A stretch of 64,000 nt of DNA from an uncultured Saprospiraceae bacterium (lineage in GTDB: Bacteria > Bacteroidota > Bacteroidia > Chitinophagales > Saprospiraceae): the NCBI GenBank assembly GCA_937872385.1, contig CALMSO010000062.1:1-64000 (forward strand), given 5' to 3'. The notes beneath the pieces were generated by a model. That model made no database searches. It worked only from the letters and a program-made list of their open reading frames with translations, and was not told the origin of the DNA. The translations under genes were made by a program, and so were the position numbers. Positions 51,959 through 61,056 of this stretch are shown here, piece after piece (positions within the stretch are counted from its first letter, which is position 1; each line of letters opens with the position of its first letter).

Positions 51959-54484
51959 ATGAAAAAAATATTCACCTTATTGGTTTTGCTGGGGCTGACA
52001 ACGGTACTCATGGCCCAACCCCTGCGCAAGGCCGCCTACGATGTGCTGCTGCAAGTAGCCGAAGAGCAATACGAAAAGCGCGATTATTACAATGCGCTCA
52101 AAAAATATCAGGAGGCCTACGAAGACAAAGAGGATCGCACCTTGCTGCCTAAAATTGCCTGGCTGCAATACCTCATCCGCGACTACCGCGGCGCAGAGCG
52201 CACCTACACCCGTTTTTTGCGACGCGACAAGGACAATGAGTTTGTCGAAACTCGCTTTACTTATGGGCGTGTACTGAAAATGAACGGCAAATATGAAGAC
52301 GCCATTGAGGCTTTCCGCGAATTTATTGCCGCCTCAAGCAATGACTCCTTGAAAACGCTGGCGCAAAACGAAATCACAGGTGCCGAAATAGCAATCAACT
52401 CGCCGCCGCCCACCAAAAAAGTGAACATGGAAAGCGCTGGCCGCGAAATCAATACCGTTTTTTCCGAGTATTCGCCCGCCTTCGGTCGCAACGCCAATAC
52501 CATGTATTACGTCGGTTTTGACACAAAGGAAGTCATTATTATAGATGAGAAAAAAAACGACTATCACGCCCGCATTTACAAATCGGTGAAAGGAGAGCGC
52601 GGCTGGGAAAAACCCGTTGCCCTGAGTGAAAAAATCAATAGACCTGGCTACCATAGTGCCAATGTGAGCATTTCGCCAGATGGCAATCGCATGTTCCTCA
52701 CCCGTGCCCAAATGGAAGGCAACATCATGACAGAGGGCAAAATTTATTACAGCGTTGGCGGCGACGACTCCTGGGGCCCGGCCGACGAAGTGGAGGGCAT
52801 TAATGGTGATTATGTAAACAAGCAACCGATGGTAGGCGAATTATTTGGCCGCGAAGTGCTCTTTTTCGCTTCCAATATGCCCGGCGGGCAGGGCGGTTTT
52901 GATCTTTACTACGCACCGCTGATCAGCGAAGGTAAATATGGCGACCCGGTCAATCTCGGACCTGGCATCAATACCATTGCCGACGAAGAGACGCCTTTTT
53001 ATATCAATGGCACCCTGTACTTCAGCTCTACCGGTCATCCGGGTTTCGGAGGTTTTGATATTTTCTACACCGCCTGGGACGGACAGCGCTGGAGCGAGCC
53101 GCTCAACCTTGGCAATGCTTACAACACGAGTGTGGACGACCAGTTCCTCTACCTCGATGCAGAAGGCTACAATGGGCTGTTGACCTCCAACCGCGAAGGT
53201 GGCCGCTCCGTAGAAAGTCGCACCTGCTGCACCGATATTTACACCTTCACCATGCCCAAACTGTCGGTGGATTTGGTGGTCGGTATGTTCGACGAAGCGC
53301 GCAAACCCCTGCCCGGCGGCACGGTACAACTGATGGAACTCATCAACGACCGAATTGGGCAAACCAATTCACAAAAAAACGAAAAAGGCAATCGCTTTGG
53401 CTTTGAATTGGGTTTCGATATGCCCTACCGCATCATTGGTATGCGCGAAGGCTACTACCCCGATACGCTGGAGTTCAACACCGTGGGACTGAAAGAATCC
53501 AAAACCATTGAGCAGCGTTTCTACCTGAAAGCCAAGCCGTTGCCTCCGCCGGAGCCGGAGTTCGACACCATTGCCATCGAGCAAGCCATTGTATTGGAAA
53601 ATATTTTGTACAAATTCGACTCCGACCGCATCGAGCCAGAAGCCGAGCAAGATTTGCAATTGGTGCTCGAACTCATGACCGAATATCCGGATATGAAAAT
53701 CGAGCTTAGTTCGCACACTGACAACCGGGGCAATGACAATTACAACCGCGACCTCTCGCAGCGCCGCGCTGAATCGGCCCGCCGCTGGCTGGTACGCAAA
53801 GGCATTACCCGCGAACGCATCGAAGCCAAAGGCTACGGCGAATCCGTGCCTAAAACTGTAAGTGCTAAACAATCGGCCAATTACCCCTTCCTGAAAGAAG
53901 GGGACGTACTCACCGAAGCCTATATCAATAATTTAGCCAACGAAGAGCAGAGAGAAGTAGCGCACGCTATCAATCGTCGTACTGAGTTCAAAATTGTGGA
54001 AGGCCCCACCAGCATCATCATTAAGAGTACGCGCCTGCGCAAAAATACAACGACCAACACCCCGTCCAACCGCAATGCACTGATTACCAGCAACCAGCAG
54101 GATTCGCTCAAAATCAGCGAGTTATCTTCGCTTTATGGCAAAAAAGACCTGCGTGGAATGCCCGTGATGGAGTTTGCTGAGCGCACCATTGATTTTGGGC
54201 CGCTAAAAAAAGGCGACAAGCGCGAGCATACTTTCGAGTTTGTCAATCGCGGCGATACCACGCTCAAAATTGACGTCGTATCCGTATGCGAATGTACCAC
54301 CGCCGCCTGGACGGAGCAGCCCGTGAAGCCCGGCGAAAAAGGCACCATTCACGTTGTTTTTGATAGCGAAAGCAAGGACGAAGCCGAAACCATAGAGCTG
54401 GAAATTTTCTTAGACAATAGAGAAACCGACACCGGTTATCCGATTATTGAGCGTTTACAATACAAGTTTGCTATTGTACAATAA
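51959..54484 (+). CDS. PorE-like OmpA protein with TPR, PD40 repeats and C-terminal DUF1573
   Basis: 841 residues from the ATG at 51959. Signal peptide to about residue 20, TPR-like helices (20-130), and WD40-like PD40 beta-propeller repeats (about 150-430, with SISPDGNRMFLTR, YFSSTGHPGFGGFDIFY and LTSNREGG). A carboxypeptidase-regulatory-like domain follows (about 440-530), then an OmpA peptidoglycan-binding domain (about 545-665, ILYKFDSDRIEPEAEQDL and LSSHTDNRGNDNYNRDLSQRRAES). The last 100 residues (AERTIDFGPLKKGDKREHTFEFVNRGDTTLKI...VCECTTAAW) are a DUF1573 domain, which is unusual here. It would tie the outer-membrane T9SS machinery to peptidoglycan. Confidence 0.93.
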   Translation: MKKIFTLLVLLGLTTVLMAQPLRKAAYDVLLQVAEEQYEKRDYYNALKKYQEAYEDKEDRTLLPKIAWLQYLIRDYRGAERTYTRFLRRDKDNEFVETRFTYGRVLKMNGKYEDAIEAFREFIAASSNDSLKTLAQNEITGAEIAINSPPPTKKVNMESAGREINTVFSEYSPAFGRNANTMYYVGFDTKEVIIIDEKKNDYHARIYKSVKGERGWEKPVALSEKINRPGYHSANVSISPDGNRMFLTRAQMEGNIMTEGKIYYSVGGDDSWGPADEVEGINGDYVNKQPMVGELFGREVLFFASNMPGGQGGFDLYYAPLISEGKYGDPVNLGPGINTIADEETPFYINGTLYFSSTGHPGFGGFDIFYTAWDGQRWSEPLNLGNAYNTSVDDQFLYLDAEGYNGLLTSNREGGRSVESRTCCTDIYTFTMPKLSVDLVVGMFDEARKPLPGGTVQLMELINDRIGQTNSQKNEKGNRFGFELGFDMPYRIIGMREGYYPDTLEFNTVGLKESKTIEQRFYLKAKPLPPPEPEFDTIAIEQAIVLENILYKFDSDRIEPEAEQDLQLVLELMTEYPDMKIELSSHTDNRGNDNYNRDLSQRRAESARRWLVRKGITRERIEAKGYGESVPKTVSAKQSANYPFLKEGDVLTEAYINNLANEEQREVAHAINRRTEFKIVEGPTSIIIKSTRLRKNTTTNTPSNRNALITSNQQDSLKISELSSLYGKKDLRGMPVMEFAERTIDFGPLKKGDKREHTFEFVNRGDTTLKIDVVSVCECTTAAWTEQPVKPGEKGTIHVVFDSESKDEAETIELEIFLDNRETDTGYPIIERLQYKFAIVQ

Positions 54485-54518
54485 GCGGTATAGCATGCCG
54501 TTTGGGGTATGAAAACCC

Positions 54519-54565
54519 GAACGCCCGGCAATCGAAAGAACATTCCGGGCGTTCATGTTTTTTTT
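54519..54565 (+). terminator. Rho-independent terminator
   Basis: A perfect 10-bp stem GAACGCCCGG (54519-54528) / CCGGGCGTTC (54545-54554), 16-nt loop, followed by ATG and eight T. Confidence 0.9.
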
Positions 54566-54573
54566 AATGACAT

Positions 54574-54605
54574 CTTGCGCGACATTATTTTTTAATTTAC
54601 TTTTG
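54574..54605 (+). promoter_or_regulatory. Promoter of RNA-binding protein gene
   Basis: CTTG (54574-54577), a 20-nt spacer and TACTTTTG (54598-54605, exact -7 box). It gives a leader of about 150 nt before the ATG at 54762, long and AU-rich, as in cold-shock mRNAs. Confidence 0.65.
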
Positions 54606-54761
54606 TGTAAGGATTTTTTGTTTAACGTTGTTATCATTTAAGTTTAGCAAGTCAGTTTTAGCTTTCCATGGTGAATCTCTAATCTTTCTCCGCTATCCTT
54701 AGCTGATTTTATTCAGAATATTTTTATATTATCATTTTTTTCACTTTTTCAATTTTTTCTA

Positions 54762-55190
54762 ATGAATATTTTTGTTGCAAAATTGAACTTCAATACGCAG
54801 AGCGATGACCTGCGTGAAGCATTCGAAGCTTATGGCGAAGTAGATTCAGCCAAAGTAATTGTAGATCATTTCACCGGCAAATCGAAAGGTTTCGGCTTTG
54901 TCGAAATGGCAAACGACGACGAGGCGCTCAACGCCATCGAGGCACTCAACGAAAGCGAATTGGACGGCAACACGATTGTAGTAAAAAAAGCTGAACCCCG
55001 TGGCGATAACCGCAGAGGCGGTGGCGGTGGCGGTTTCAATCGCGGCGGTGGCGGCGGACGGGATCGCGGCGGCTACGGCGGCGGCGGTGATCGTGGCGGC
55101 TACGGCGGCGGTGGCGACCGTGGTGGCTATGGCGGCGGCGGTGATCGTGGCGGCTATGGCGACGGTGGTTACAACAAGAGAAGATACTAA
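54762..55190 (+). CDS. RRM RNA-binding protein with RGG/Gly-rich tail
   Basis: 142 residues. Residues 1-80 are one RNA-recognition motif with RNP2 IFVAKLNF and RNP1 KGFGFVEM. The rest is a Gly/Arg/Tyr-rich tail with tandem DRGGYGGGG units (four near-identical DNA repeats at about 55064-55170). Such small RRM proteins in bacteria act as RNA chaperones and are often cold-induced. Repeat number may vary between strains. Confidence 0.92.
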   Translation: MNIFVAKLNFNTQSDDLREAFEAYGEVDSAKVIVDHFTGKSKGFGFVEMANDDEALNAIEALNESELDGNTIVVKKAEPRGDNRRGGGGGGFNRGGGGGRDRGGYGGGGDRGGYGGGGDRGGYGGGGDRGGYGDGGYNKRRY

Positions 55191-55219
55191 TCCTTCACCG
55201 GTTTAGAACCTACCGATAA

Positions 55220-55260
55220 AAAACCGCTTGCAGTATTAGGCTGTGAGCGGTTTTGTTTTT
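55220..55260 (+). terminator. Rho-independent terminator
   Basis: AAAACCGCT (55220-55228) pairs with AGCGGTTTT (55246-55254), followed by GTTTTT. Confidence 0.85.
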
Positions 55261-55428
55261 GGCAATCATACTACTGCCCAGCAAGAGGCTCCTCGCTTCG
55301 ATACACCATTTTACAAGGCTGCGGCGTTTTAAAAGAGTGGAAATGTCGGTCTTTCAAAGAGAAGATAGAATTTTTCCGGTACTTTCGATAAAAAAATGCC
55401 TAACTTGGTTTTCAAAAAACAGATTTCC

Positions 55429-56379
55429 ATGAAATTGTTGATACCTATTTTGCTGGCCACCGCACTGATGAGCCTACTCGCCTGCGGCTCCGATAAAACC
55501 AAGGATGCCTCTGCCGCCGAAACCCAAGATACCGTCACGACCAGAGGAATGGACGCGCCGCCGCCGCTCACACACAATTGTGACATTGCCGGAGAAATGC
55601 TGGAAGGCAATCAGTTTTGGGCCCGCGATGCCGAAGTGCTTGTGACCATTGTAGCCGACTCGACTACCTACGACGCTGATTTGCAGGCGGCCAGCCACCG
55701 CATTCTCGAAGTGTATGACACCAGAAATTGCAGCCGCATCCTGCGCCAAACCCTGCCCGTGGACAGAAGCCCGGATTTCCCCTATTATATCGCCGAAATT
55801 ACCTATAACAATCTCAACAAAATTGTCGCCATCAAAGGTACCACCGGTATCTATTGCTACGATGTGAACGAGCGCAAACTCCTGCCGCGCCTGAAGCCCG
55901 GATTTCGCAGCGAGCGCTTCGATGTGGACGCCCAGTCGGGCCAAATCCAACGCCTCGAAGTATGGGAAGACTACCTCATAGGCTATGCACAAGACTATGG
56001 CGTTTTTGCCTTTGACCTGAGCGACCGACAAGCCCCCAAAACGGTGTTGCCTTTTGCCGAATATGCCATGGACGAGGTGAGCTATGCCCCATTATTCCTG
56101 CTCTCAGCTGATGCTGGCGGTGTGCAGGCCATTATGCCCGAATACAACCGCGAAACCGGCGAATTTCCTATTCATCCGGCCTTTGATGCACCTATGAAAC
56201 TCAATACCAATGTGCAACGCAGTGCTACCAATAACCGCTACTTGGTGCTGCGCGAGGAAGGTACAAATAAAGCTATGGCCTTTGACCTGCAAGCCCACCG
56301 GCGCGTCAACCTTCCCGCTGATGTAGCTACCAAAAACACCCAGGAAATACTGAACTGGATGCGCTCGAACGTACAATAA
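55429..56379 (+). CDS. Lipoprotein of unknown function
   Basis: 316 residues from the ATG at 55429 (an ATG 11 codons earlier is also in frame). MKLLIPILLATALMSLLAC is a lipoprotein signal (SLLAC). The mature protein has regular beta-rich segments (RILEVYDTRNCSRILRQTLPV, YYIAEITYNNLNKIVAIKGTTGIYCYDV, DYLIGYAQDYGVFAFDLSDRQ), suggesting a beta-propeller of degenerate repeats. No named family. Followed 40 bp later by aroQ. Confidence 0.7.
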   Translation: MKLLIPILLATALMSLLACGSDKTKDASAAETQDTVTTRGMDAPPPLTHNCDIAGEMLEGNQFWARDAEVLVTIVADSTTYDADLQAASHRILEVYDTRNCSRILRQTLPVDRSPDFPYYIAEITYNNLNKIVAIKGTTGIYCYDVNERKLLPRLKPGFRSERFDVDAQSGQIQRLEVWEDYLIGYAQDYGVFAFDLSDRQAPKTVLPFAEYAMDEVSYAPLFLLSADAGGVQAIMPEYNRETGEFPIHPAFDAPMKLNTNVQRSATNNRYLVLREEGTNKAMAFDLQAHRRVNLPADVATKNTQEILNWMRSNVQ

Positions 56380-56419
56380 GCAGAGAAACTGATTGCAATC
56401 ATGCAACACCACTGTCGCC

Positions 56420-56833
56420 ATGAAACTCATCATCATCAATGGACCAAACCTCAATTTGCTGGGTACCCGCGAGCCAGATATCTACGGCCGCGAGACCTTC
56501 GAGGATTTTTTTGTCCGCCTGCAATTAGACTACCCCACCGTCACGCTACATTATTTTCAAAGCAACCATGAAGGAGAACTGATTGACAAATTGCATGAGG
56601 TTGGGTTCAGCTATGACGGTATCATTTTGAATGCGGGCGGCTATTCGCACACGAGTGTGGCCCTCGCCGACGCCATCTCTGCCATTCGCACACGCGTAGT
56701 AGAAGTGCACATTTCCAATGTATTCGACCGGGAGCCTTTTCGACATCATTCCTACCTGACGGCAAGTTGTGTGGGCTGCATCGTAGGGCTGGGGCTGCGC
56801 GGCTACGAGTTAGCGATCGAGTATTTTTTATAG
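56420..56833 (+). CDS. aroQ: 3-dehydroquinate dehydratase, type II
   Basis: 137 residues from the ATG at 56420. It dehydrates 3-dehydroquinate to 3-dehydroshikimate in the shikimate pathway. Type II motifs are all present: IINGPNLNLLGTREPDIYG with the catalytic Tyr, QSNHEGELIDKLH, GIILNAGGYSHTSVALADAI and EVHISNVFDREPFRHHSY with the catalytic His. A stand-alone shikimate gene here. Confidence 0.96.
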   Translation: MKLIIINGPNLNLLGTREPDIYGRETFEDFFVRLQLDYPTVTLHYFQSNHEGELIDKLHEVGFSYDGIILNAGGYSHTSVALADAISAIRTRVVEVHISNVFDREPFRHHSYLTASCVGCIVGLGLRGYELAIEYFL

Positions 56834-56899
56834 CCATTTGGCAATCAGCATAATGCAGTAAAAATGCTGCCTTTATAATCATTTCCATAATAAAAATTT

Positions 56900-57787
56900 A
56901 TGCCTACAACGATGAAATTCCTGCTGCTCATTTGTCTGCTGCTGCCCCTCCACCCATTCGCGCAAAGCGCCGGCAAAGTGATGGAAGGTCAAACCATTAC
57001 TAGCAAAATACTCGGCAAACCGGTGCGTTACTCGGTCTATCTGCCTGCCGATTATGACCATTCCGACCGAATGTACCCGGTGGTGTACCTGCTGCATGGC
57101 TACACCGATAACGACAGCGGCTGGCTGCAATTTGGCGAAGTGAATCGCTACGCCGACCAGGGCATTGCCGAAGGCACCCTGCCACCCATGATCATCATCA
57201 TGCCCGATGCTGGAGTGAGTTGGTACATCAACAGCTACGACGGGGCCGTCAAATACGAGGATTTTTTCATTCAGGAGTTTATGCCGCAGATAGAAAAAAC
57301 CTGGCGCATCAAAGCCGAGAAGCAGTTTCGCGGGGTGGCGGGCCTCTCCATGGGCGGCTACGGCACGCTGATTTATGCATTGAAATACCCCGAACTTTTT
57401 GCTGCCGCCGCGCCCCTGAGCGCTGCCGTAAGCGACGACGAAAGCATGCGTACTATGGATGACAATACTTGGGCGCAAATTTTCGGGCAGTTGTTTGGGC
57501 GCAAACTGAGCGGTACCGACCGCCTGACCGCTGCGTGGTATGCTAATTCGCCCTTGAAAATAATTGAGGAAAAGCCCTTGGAGTCCCTCCGGCAGGTACG
57601 CTACTGGATAGACTGCGGCGACGACGATTTTCTCACCATCGGCAACAGCCAACTGCACATCGCGCTCACCCGCAAGGGCGTGCCGCACGAATTTCGGGTG
57701 CGCGACGGCGGCCACACCTGGACTTACTGGCGCACGGGCATTACCGACGCGCTACAATTTATCGGCGATAGCTTCCGGCGCAAGTAG
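56900..57787 (+). CDS. Secreted esterase (alpha/beta hydrolase, esterase-D/feruloyl-esterase-like)
   Basis: 295 residues. Signal peptide MKFLLLICLLLPLHPFAQS (start at 56900 or four codons later). Typical of the group are VYLPADYDHSDRMYPVVYLLHGYTDNDSGW near the N-terminus, nucleophile GLSMGGYGTL, acid DCGDDDF and catalytic His in DGGHTWTYW. These enzymes remove acyl or feruloyl groups from polysaccharides or cut S-formylglutathione. With a signal peptide a role on plant or algal glycans is likely. Confidence 0.9.
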   Translation: MPTTMKFLLLICLLLPLHPFAQSAGKVMEGQTITSKILGKPVRYSVYLPADYDHSDRMYPVVYLLHGYTDNDSGWLQFGEVNRYADQGIAEGTLPPMIIIMPDAGVSWYINSYDGAVKYEDFFIQEFMPQIEKTWRIKAEKQFRGVAGLSMGGYGTLIYALKYPELFAAAAPLSAAVSDDESMRTMDDNTWAQIFGQLFGRKLSGTDRLTAAWYANSPLKIIEEKPLESLRQVRYWIDCGDDDFLTIGNSQLHIALTRKGVPHEFRVRDGGHTWTYWRTGITDALQFIGDSFRRK

Positions 57788-58374
57788 CAGATGTCTGGTT
57801 TTTGCAAATACCCAGATGGCGTTATTCTTAGTACAAAAATTCACAAACAACTGATTATCAATAGATAAGTGTTAGACGATAGATGCCAGATGCCAGATTT
57901 TTAGATGCCAGACCTCAGGACGAGACACTGTTTGCTGTTTGCTTTTCGCTGTTTGCTTTTTGCTGTTTGCGGTTTGCTTTTTGCCGCACAGTCAGTAGGC
58001 GTTATATCCTCAACCTCTCAACCCTTCTAAACCCCCTCTAAACCTCTCTAAACCCTTCTAACCCCTTCTAACCCTTCTAACCCCTATTTGTCCTATCCCC
58101 CTATCACCCTATTAATCTTTTTTAAACCCCTTCCCAATTAACCAATAACATCAACAAAAACATCAACACTCCATTGCTTACATTGCTGGTTTTCAAGCCT
58201 ATTAAAATAGTTATTTTCGGTGATTGGACTGTCCTGCTGGCTACTTTCCAAAAGATAAAATCATTCATTTTAGCAGCATCCTTTCAGAATTTGCCCGCAA
58301 TTCCTATTTTTGCACCGCTTTTTACTTTTTTTGAAAATAATCAATTGACAATCAAATAATAATTAAAGCGAACC
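57788..58374. repeat. 587-bp gap with low-complexity repeats
   Basis: Three simple-repeat zones: AGATGCCAG units at about 57880-57912, TGCTGTTTGC/TTTTTGC units at about 57928-57985, and pyrimidine-rich TAACCCTTC/TCTAAACCC units at about 58010-58088. An open frame at 58174-58359 overlaps the metK promoter and is not supported. No gene seen. Confidence 0.7.
58282..58312 (+). promoter_or_regulatory. Promoter of metK
   Basis: TTTC (58282-58285), a 19-nt spacer and TATTTTTG (58305-58312). It lies 62 bp before the ATG. Confidence 0.5.
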
Positions 58375-59628
58375 ATGCCTTACCTGTTCACCTCCGAATC
58401 TGTTTCTGAAGGACATCCGGACAAAATTGCGGATCAAATCTCCGACGCGCTTGTTGACCATTTTTTAGCTTTTGATCCCTATTCCAAAGTAGCCTGCGAA
58501 ACATTAGTCACCACCGGACAAGTTGTACTGGCTGGCGAAGTCAAATCCAGTACCTACTTAGATGTGCAGCAGATCGCGCGCGACGTGATCAAGCGCATCG
58601 GCTACACCAAGTCCGAGTATATGTTTGAAGCCCACTCCTGCGGGGTATTATCTGCCATTCATGAACAATCGCCCGACATCAATCGCGGCGTAGAGCGTCA
58701 AAACCCAGAAGATCAGGGCGCCGGCGACCAGGGCATGATGTTTGGCTATGCCACCAGCGAAACCGATGATTATATGCCTTTGGCATTAGATCTGGCTCAT
58801 AAAATCTTGATGGAATTAGCCGCCATTCGCCGGGAAGGCAAGGAAATGACTTACCTCCGCCCCGATGCTAAGTCGCAAGTGACGATTGAATACGCCGACA
58901 ATCACGTGCCGCAGCGCATTGATACCATTGTGGTTTCTACCCAGCACGACGAGTTCGCCAACGAAAGCACCATGTTGGAAAAAATCCGCGAGGATGTGAT
59001 TCACATTGTAATACCCCGTGTGAAGGCACAGCTCAAACCAGAGTTGCATCAACTTTTCAACGATCAGATAACCTATCACATCAACCCTACGGGCAAGTTT
59101 GTCATTGGCGGCCCGCACGGCGACACCGGCCTCACTGGTCGCAAAATCATTGTAGATACCTACGGCGGCAAGGGCGCGCACGGTGGTGGCGCTTTTTCTG
59201 GCAAGGACCCCTCAAAAGTGGATCGCTCGGCAGCCTATGCTACCCGGCACATTGCCAAAAATATGGTAGCGGCCGGTGTGTGTGATGAAATTTTGGTGCA
59301 GGTTTCTTATGCTATTGGCGTAGCCAAACCTACCAATATTTACGTACAAACCTACGGCTCGGCGAAAGTAAATATGAGCGACAGCGAAATTGCCCGCAAG
59401 ATTAGCGAAATCTTCGATATGCGCCCTTACGCCATCGAAACACGCCTGAAACTCCGCAACCCGATTTACTCGGATACGGCTGCCTATGGGCACATGGGTC
59501 GCAAGTCGGAAATCAAAAAAGTACTGCTGACCGATGGCTCCGGCAATCGCAAGGAGGTGGAAGTGGAAACCTTCACTTGGGAAAAATTAGACTATGTGGA
59601 CCAGGTGAAAGCCGCGTTTGGATTGTAA
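58375..59628 (+). CDS. metK: S-adenosylmethionine synthetase
   Basis: 417 residues. It makes SAM from methionine and ATP. Motifs: [24 protein letters not shown] at the N-terminus (ATP/Mg), [40 protein letters not shown] and [19 protein letters not shown]. All catalytic segments are intact. Its own promoter is likely; no SAM riboswitch structure is seen upstream. Confidence 0.97.
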   Translation: MPYLFTSESVSEGHPDKIADQISDALVDHFLAFDPYSKVACETLVTTGQVVLAGEVKSSTYLDVQQIARDVIKRIGYTKSEYMFEAHSCGVLSAIHEQSPDINRGVERQNPEDQGAGDQGMMFGYATSETDDYMPLALDLAHKILMELAAIRREGKEMTYLRPDAKSQVTIEYADNHVPQRIDTIVVSTQHDEFANESTMLEKIREDVIHIVIPRVKAQLKPELHQLFNDQITYHINPTGKFVIGGPHGDTGLTGRKIIVDTYGGKGAHGGGAFSGKDPSKVDRSAAYATRHIAKNMVAAGVCDEILVQVSYAIGVAKPTNIYVQTYGSAKVNMSDSEIARKISEIFDMRPYAIETRLKLRNPIYSDTAAYGHMGRKSEIKKVLLTDGSGNRKEVEVETFTWEKLDYVDQVKAAFGL

Positions 59629-59693
59629 AATAAGACAGGCGGCGTAGGGGTGGCGCAGGGCTTTGGCACATCTTTTGGGTAAAAGCGACTGTG

Positions 59694-60332
59694 ATGAAAA
59701 AATTCATTCGAGTGCTCGTGGCCATGCTGGCCGTGGGGGTCGGGGTGGCGTCCTTGCGCTATTTGAACTTTGCCATACAGGGCGTTTTGTATAGCAAAGA
59801 CGCAGGGCTATTGCAGAATATAGCGTATCGAGCGGTATTTTATGCGCATGTAGTGTTTGGTGTGATTGCATTAGTCAGCGGCCCATTTCAGTTTTTCCCA
59901 CATTGGCGACAGCAGCGGCTGCGCTGGCATCGGGCTTTGGGCAAAGTGTATGTCGTCGCCTGTCTTGCAGGGGGCATTGCTGGACTGCTTATTGCCTTTT
60001 TTGCAACCGGTGGGCTGGTTTCCTCGCTTGGGTTCAGCGGGCTGGCGCTTGGCTGGCTGTACAGCACTACACGGGCTTGGCGGTCTATCCGTCAAAAAAA
60101 CGTGTCTGCTCATCATCGCTGGATGATCCGAAGTTTTGCGCTGACTTTTGCGGCCGTGACCCTACGCATCTGGCTCCCATTGTTCACTTTCGGTTTTGGC
60201 TGGCCCTTTGAGCCGTCTTATCGGGTCATCAGTTGGCTGTGCTGGGTACCCAATTTGCTATTAGCAGAATGGATAATTGCTCGAAAAAATTGGACTGAAA
60301 CCGTTCCTTTGCCTGCAAATACTGCCTTATGA
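59694..60332 (+). CDS. DUF2306 family membrane protein
   Basis: 212 residues from the ATG at 59694, with about six hydrophobic segments. YAHVVFGVIALVSGPFQFFPHWRQQRLRWHRALGKVYV is the DUF2306 core with conserved His residues. A C-terminal HHRWMIRSFALTFAAVTLRIWLP follows. Function unknown; the His pattern hints at haem binding. A truncated paralogue ends the accessory island at 37426-37701. Its stop overlaps the csaA start (ATGA). Confidence 0.85.
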   Translation: MKKFIRVLVAMLAVGVGVASLRYLNFAIQGVLYSKDAGLLQNIAYRAVFYAHVVFGVIALVSGPFQFFPHWRQQRLRWHRALGKVYVVACLAGGIAGLLIAFFATGGLVSSLGFSGLALGWLYSTTRAWRSIRQKNVSAHHRWMIRSFALTFAAVTLRIWLPLFTFGFGWPFEPSYRVISWLCWVPNLLLAEWIIARKNWTETVPLPANTAL

Positions 60333-60667
60333 ATAATGTAATTACCTGGTCCGATTTTGAAAAAGTGGACATCCGCACCGGCACCATCATTGATGCCAAA
60401 CCCTTTCCGGAAGCCCGCAAACCAGCCTATCAACTGACCATTGACTTTGGCGACCTGGGGCTGCGGCGCTCCTCTGCTCAGATTACTACCCGCTACCAGC
60501 CAGAAACCCTAATTGGACTACAAATTGTAGCCGTGGTCAACTTCCCGCCCAAACAAATCGCCCATTTTATGAGTGAATGCCTCGTGCTCGGCTCGGTGGG
60601 CACCGACGGGGTGGTCACGCTACTCCAGCCGGAGCGCCCGGTAGCCAATGGCTTGCGTATCGCTTGA
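60329..60667 (+). CDS. csaA: tRNA-binding export chaperone CsaA
   Basis: 112 residues. VDIRTGTIIDAKPFPEARKPAYQLTIDFG, SSAQITTRYQPETLIGLQIVAVVNFPPKQIAHFMSECLVLG and a final RPVANGLRIA are the CsaA OB-fold pattern. CsaA binds tRNA arms or unfolded precursor proteins. It is translationally coupled to the DUF2306 gene through a 4-bp overlap. Confidence 0.93.
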   Translation: MNNVITWSDFEKVDIRTGTIIDAKPFPEARKPAYQLTIDFGDLGLRRSSAQITTRYQPETLIGLQIVAVVNFPPKQIAHFMSECLVLGSVGTDGVVTLLQPERPVANGLRIA

Positions 60668-60671
60668 TACC

Positions 60672-60770
60672 CTTTCCAATTGGAAATGGCGCCCTTATTT
60701 ATCCTCAAAATCTTGTTTTTCAATTCTTTACAAAATCGCAAGTCGGACTTCGCAAATCGTAAATGGCATG
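60672..60770 (+). repeat. ~100-bp dispersed intergenic repeat, copy 4
   Basis: Runs from CCTTTCCAATTGGAAATGG to CAAATCGTAAATGGCATG and is the best reference for the family. Copies 1-3 align along its full length in the same orientation. Confidence 0.7.
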
Positions 60771-60952
60771 AGCCTGTTTTGCCAAGTATTCTACTGCATT
60801 TTTCTCTACCCTGGTGGGCACTTGCTTTCCGGTAGGTACTCCTTTGTGTGAACAAATCGCTCTGTATAATTATTTTTTGTCAAAAAAAAGTGCCTGATAA
60901 TGAGCACTTTATAAGTACATTGTTTTTCTAAAAGGTGCTTGACGTATTTTTA

Positions 60953-60973
60953 TTAAAACAAATTTTGTTTTAA
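60953..60973. promoter_or_regulatory. 21-bp perfect inverted repeat, likely operator
   Basis: TTAAAACAAA (60953-60962) and TTTGTTTTAA (60964-60973) with a single central base. It ends one base before the -33 box of the next promoter, a typical position for a dimeric regulator site. Confidence 0.65.
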
Positions 60974-60974
60974 A

Positions 60975-61006
60975 TTTGCAAAATAAAAACATATTGTGTA
61001 ATTTTG
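60975..61006 (+). promoter_or_regulatory. Canonical Bacteroidota promoter of AntA-like gene
   Basis: TTTG (60975-60978), exactly 20 nt, TAATTTTG (60999-61006): a perfect consensus match, 50 bp before the ATG. Confidence 0.75.
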
Positions 61007-61056
61007 TATCGAAATCAGGTTGCCCATTCAACAGACGACTGTAAAATTTCAAAGCC

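Larger units (their letters stand above)
60668..61056. other. 389-bp gap: repeat copy 4, hairpin, operator and promoter
   Basis: In order: repeat copy 4, a hairpin (AAAGTGC 60887-60893 / GCACTTT 60904-60910), a 21-bp inverted repeat and a perfect promoter for the AntA-like gene. No gene seen. Confidence 0.6.

Noticed and set aside
55064..55170. CRISPR-like array
   Set aside because: The repeats encode the RGG tail of the RNA-binding protein in frame and have no unique spacers.
26160..57855. ACTGATTATCAA-like motif in several gaps (about 26165, 42652, 57850)
   Set aside because: Only about 11 bases in AT-rich DNA with no shared flanks; not distinguishable from chance by eye.
58174..58359. 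61-codon frame before metK
   Set aside because: Contains the metK promoter boxes, low complexity, no start context.
58100..58374. SAM riboswitch upstream of metK
   Set aside because: No recognisable paired-helix core; the promoter lies only about 60 bp before the ATG, leaving too little leader.
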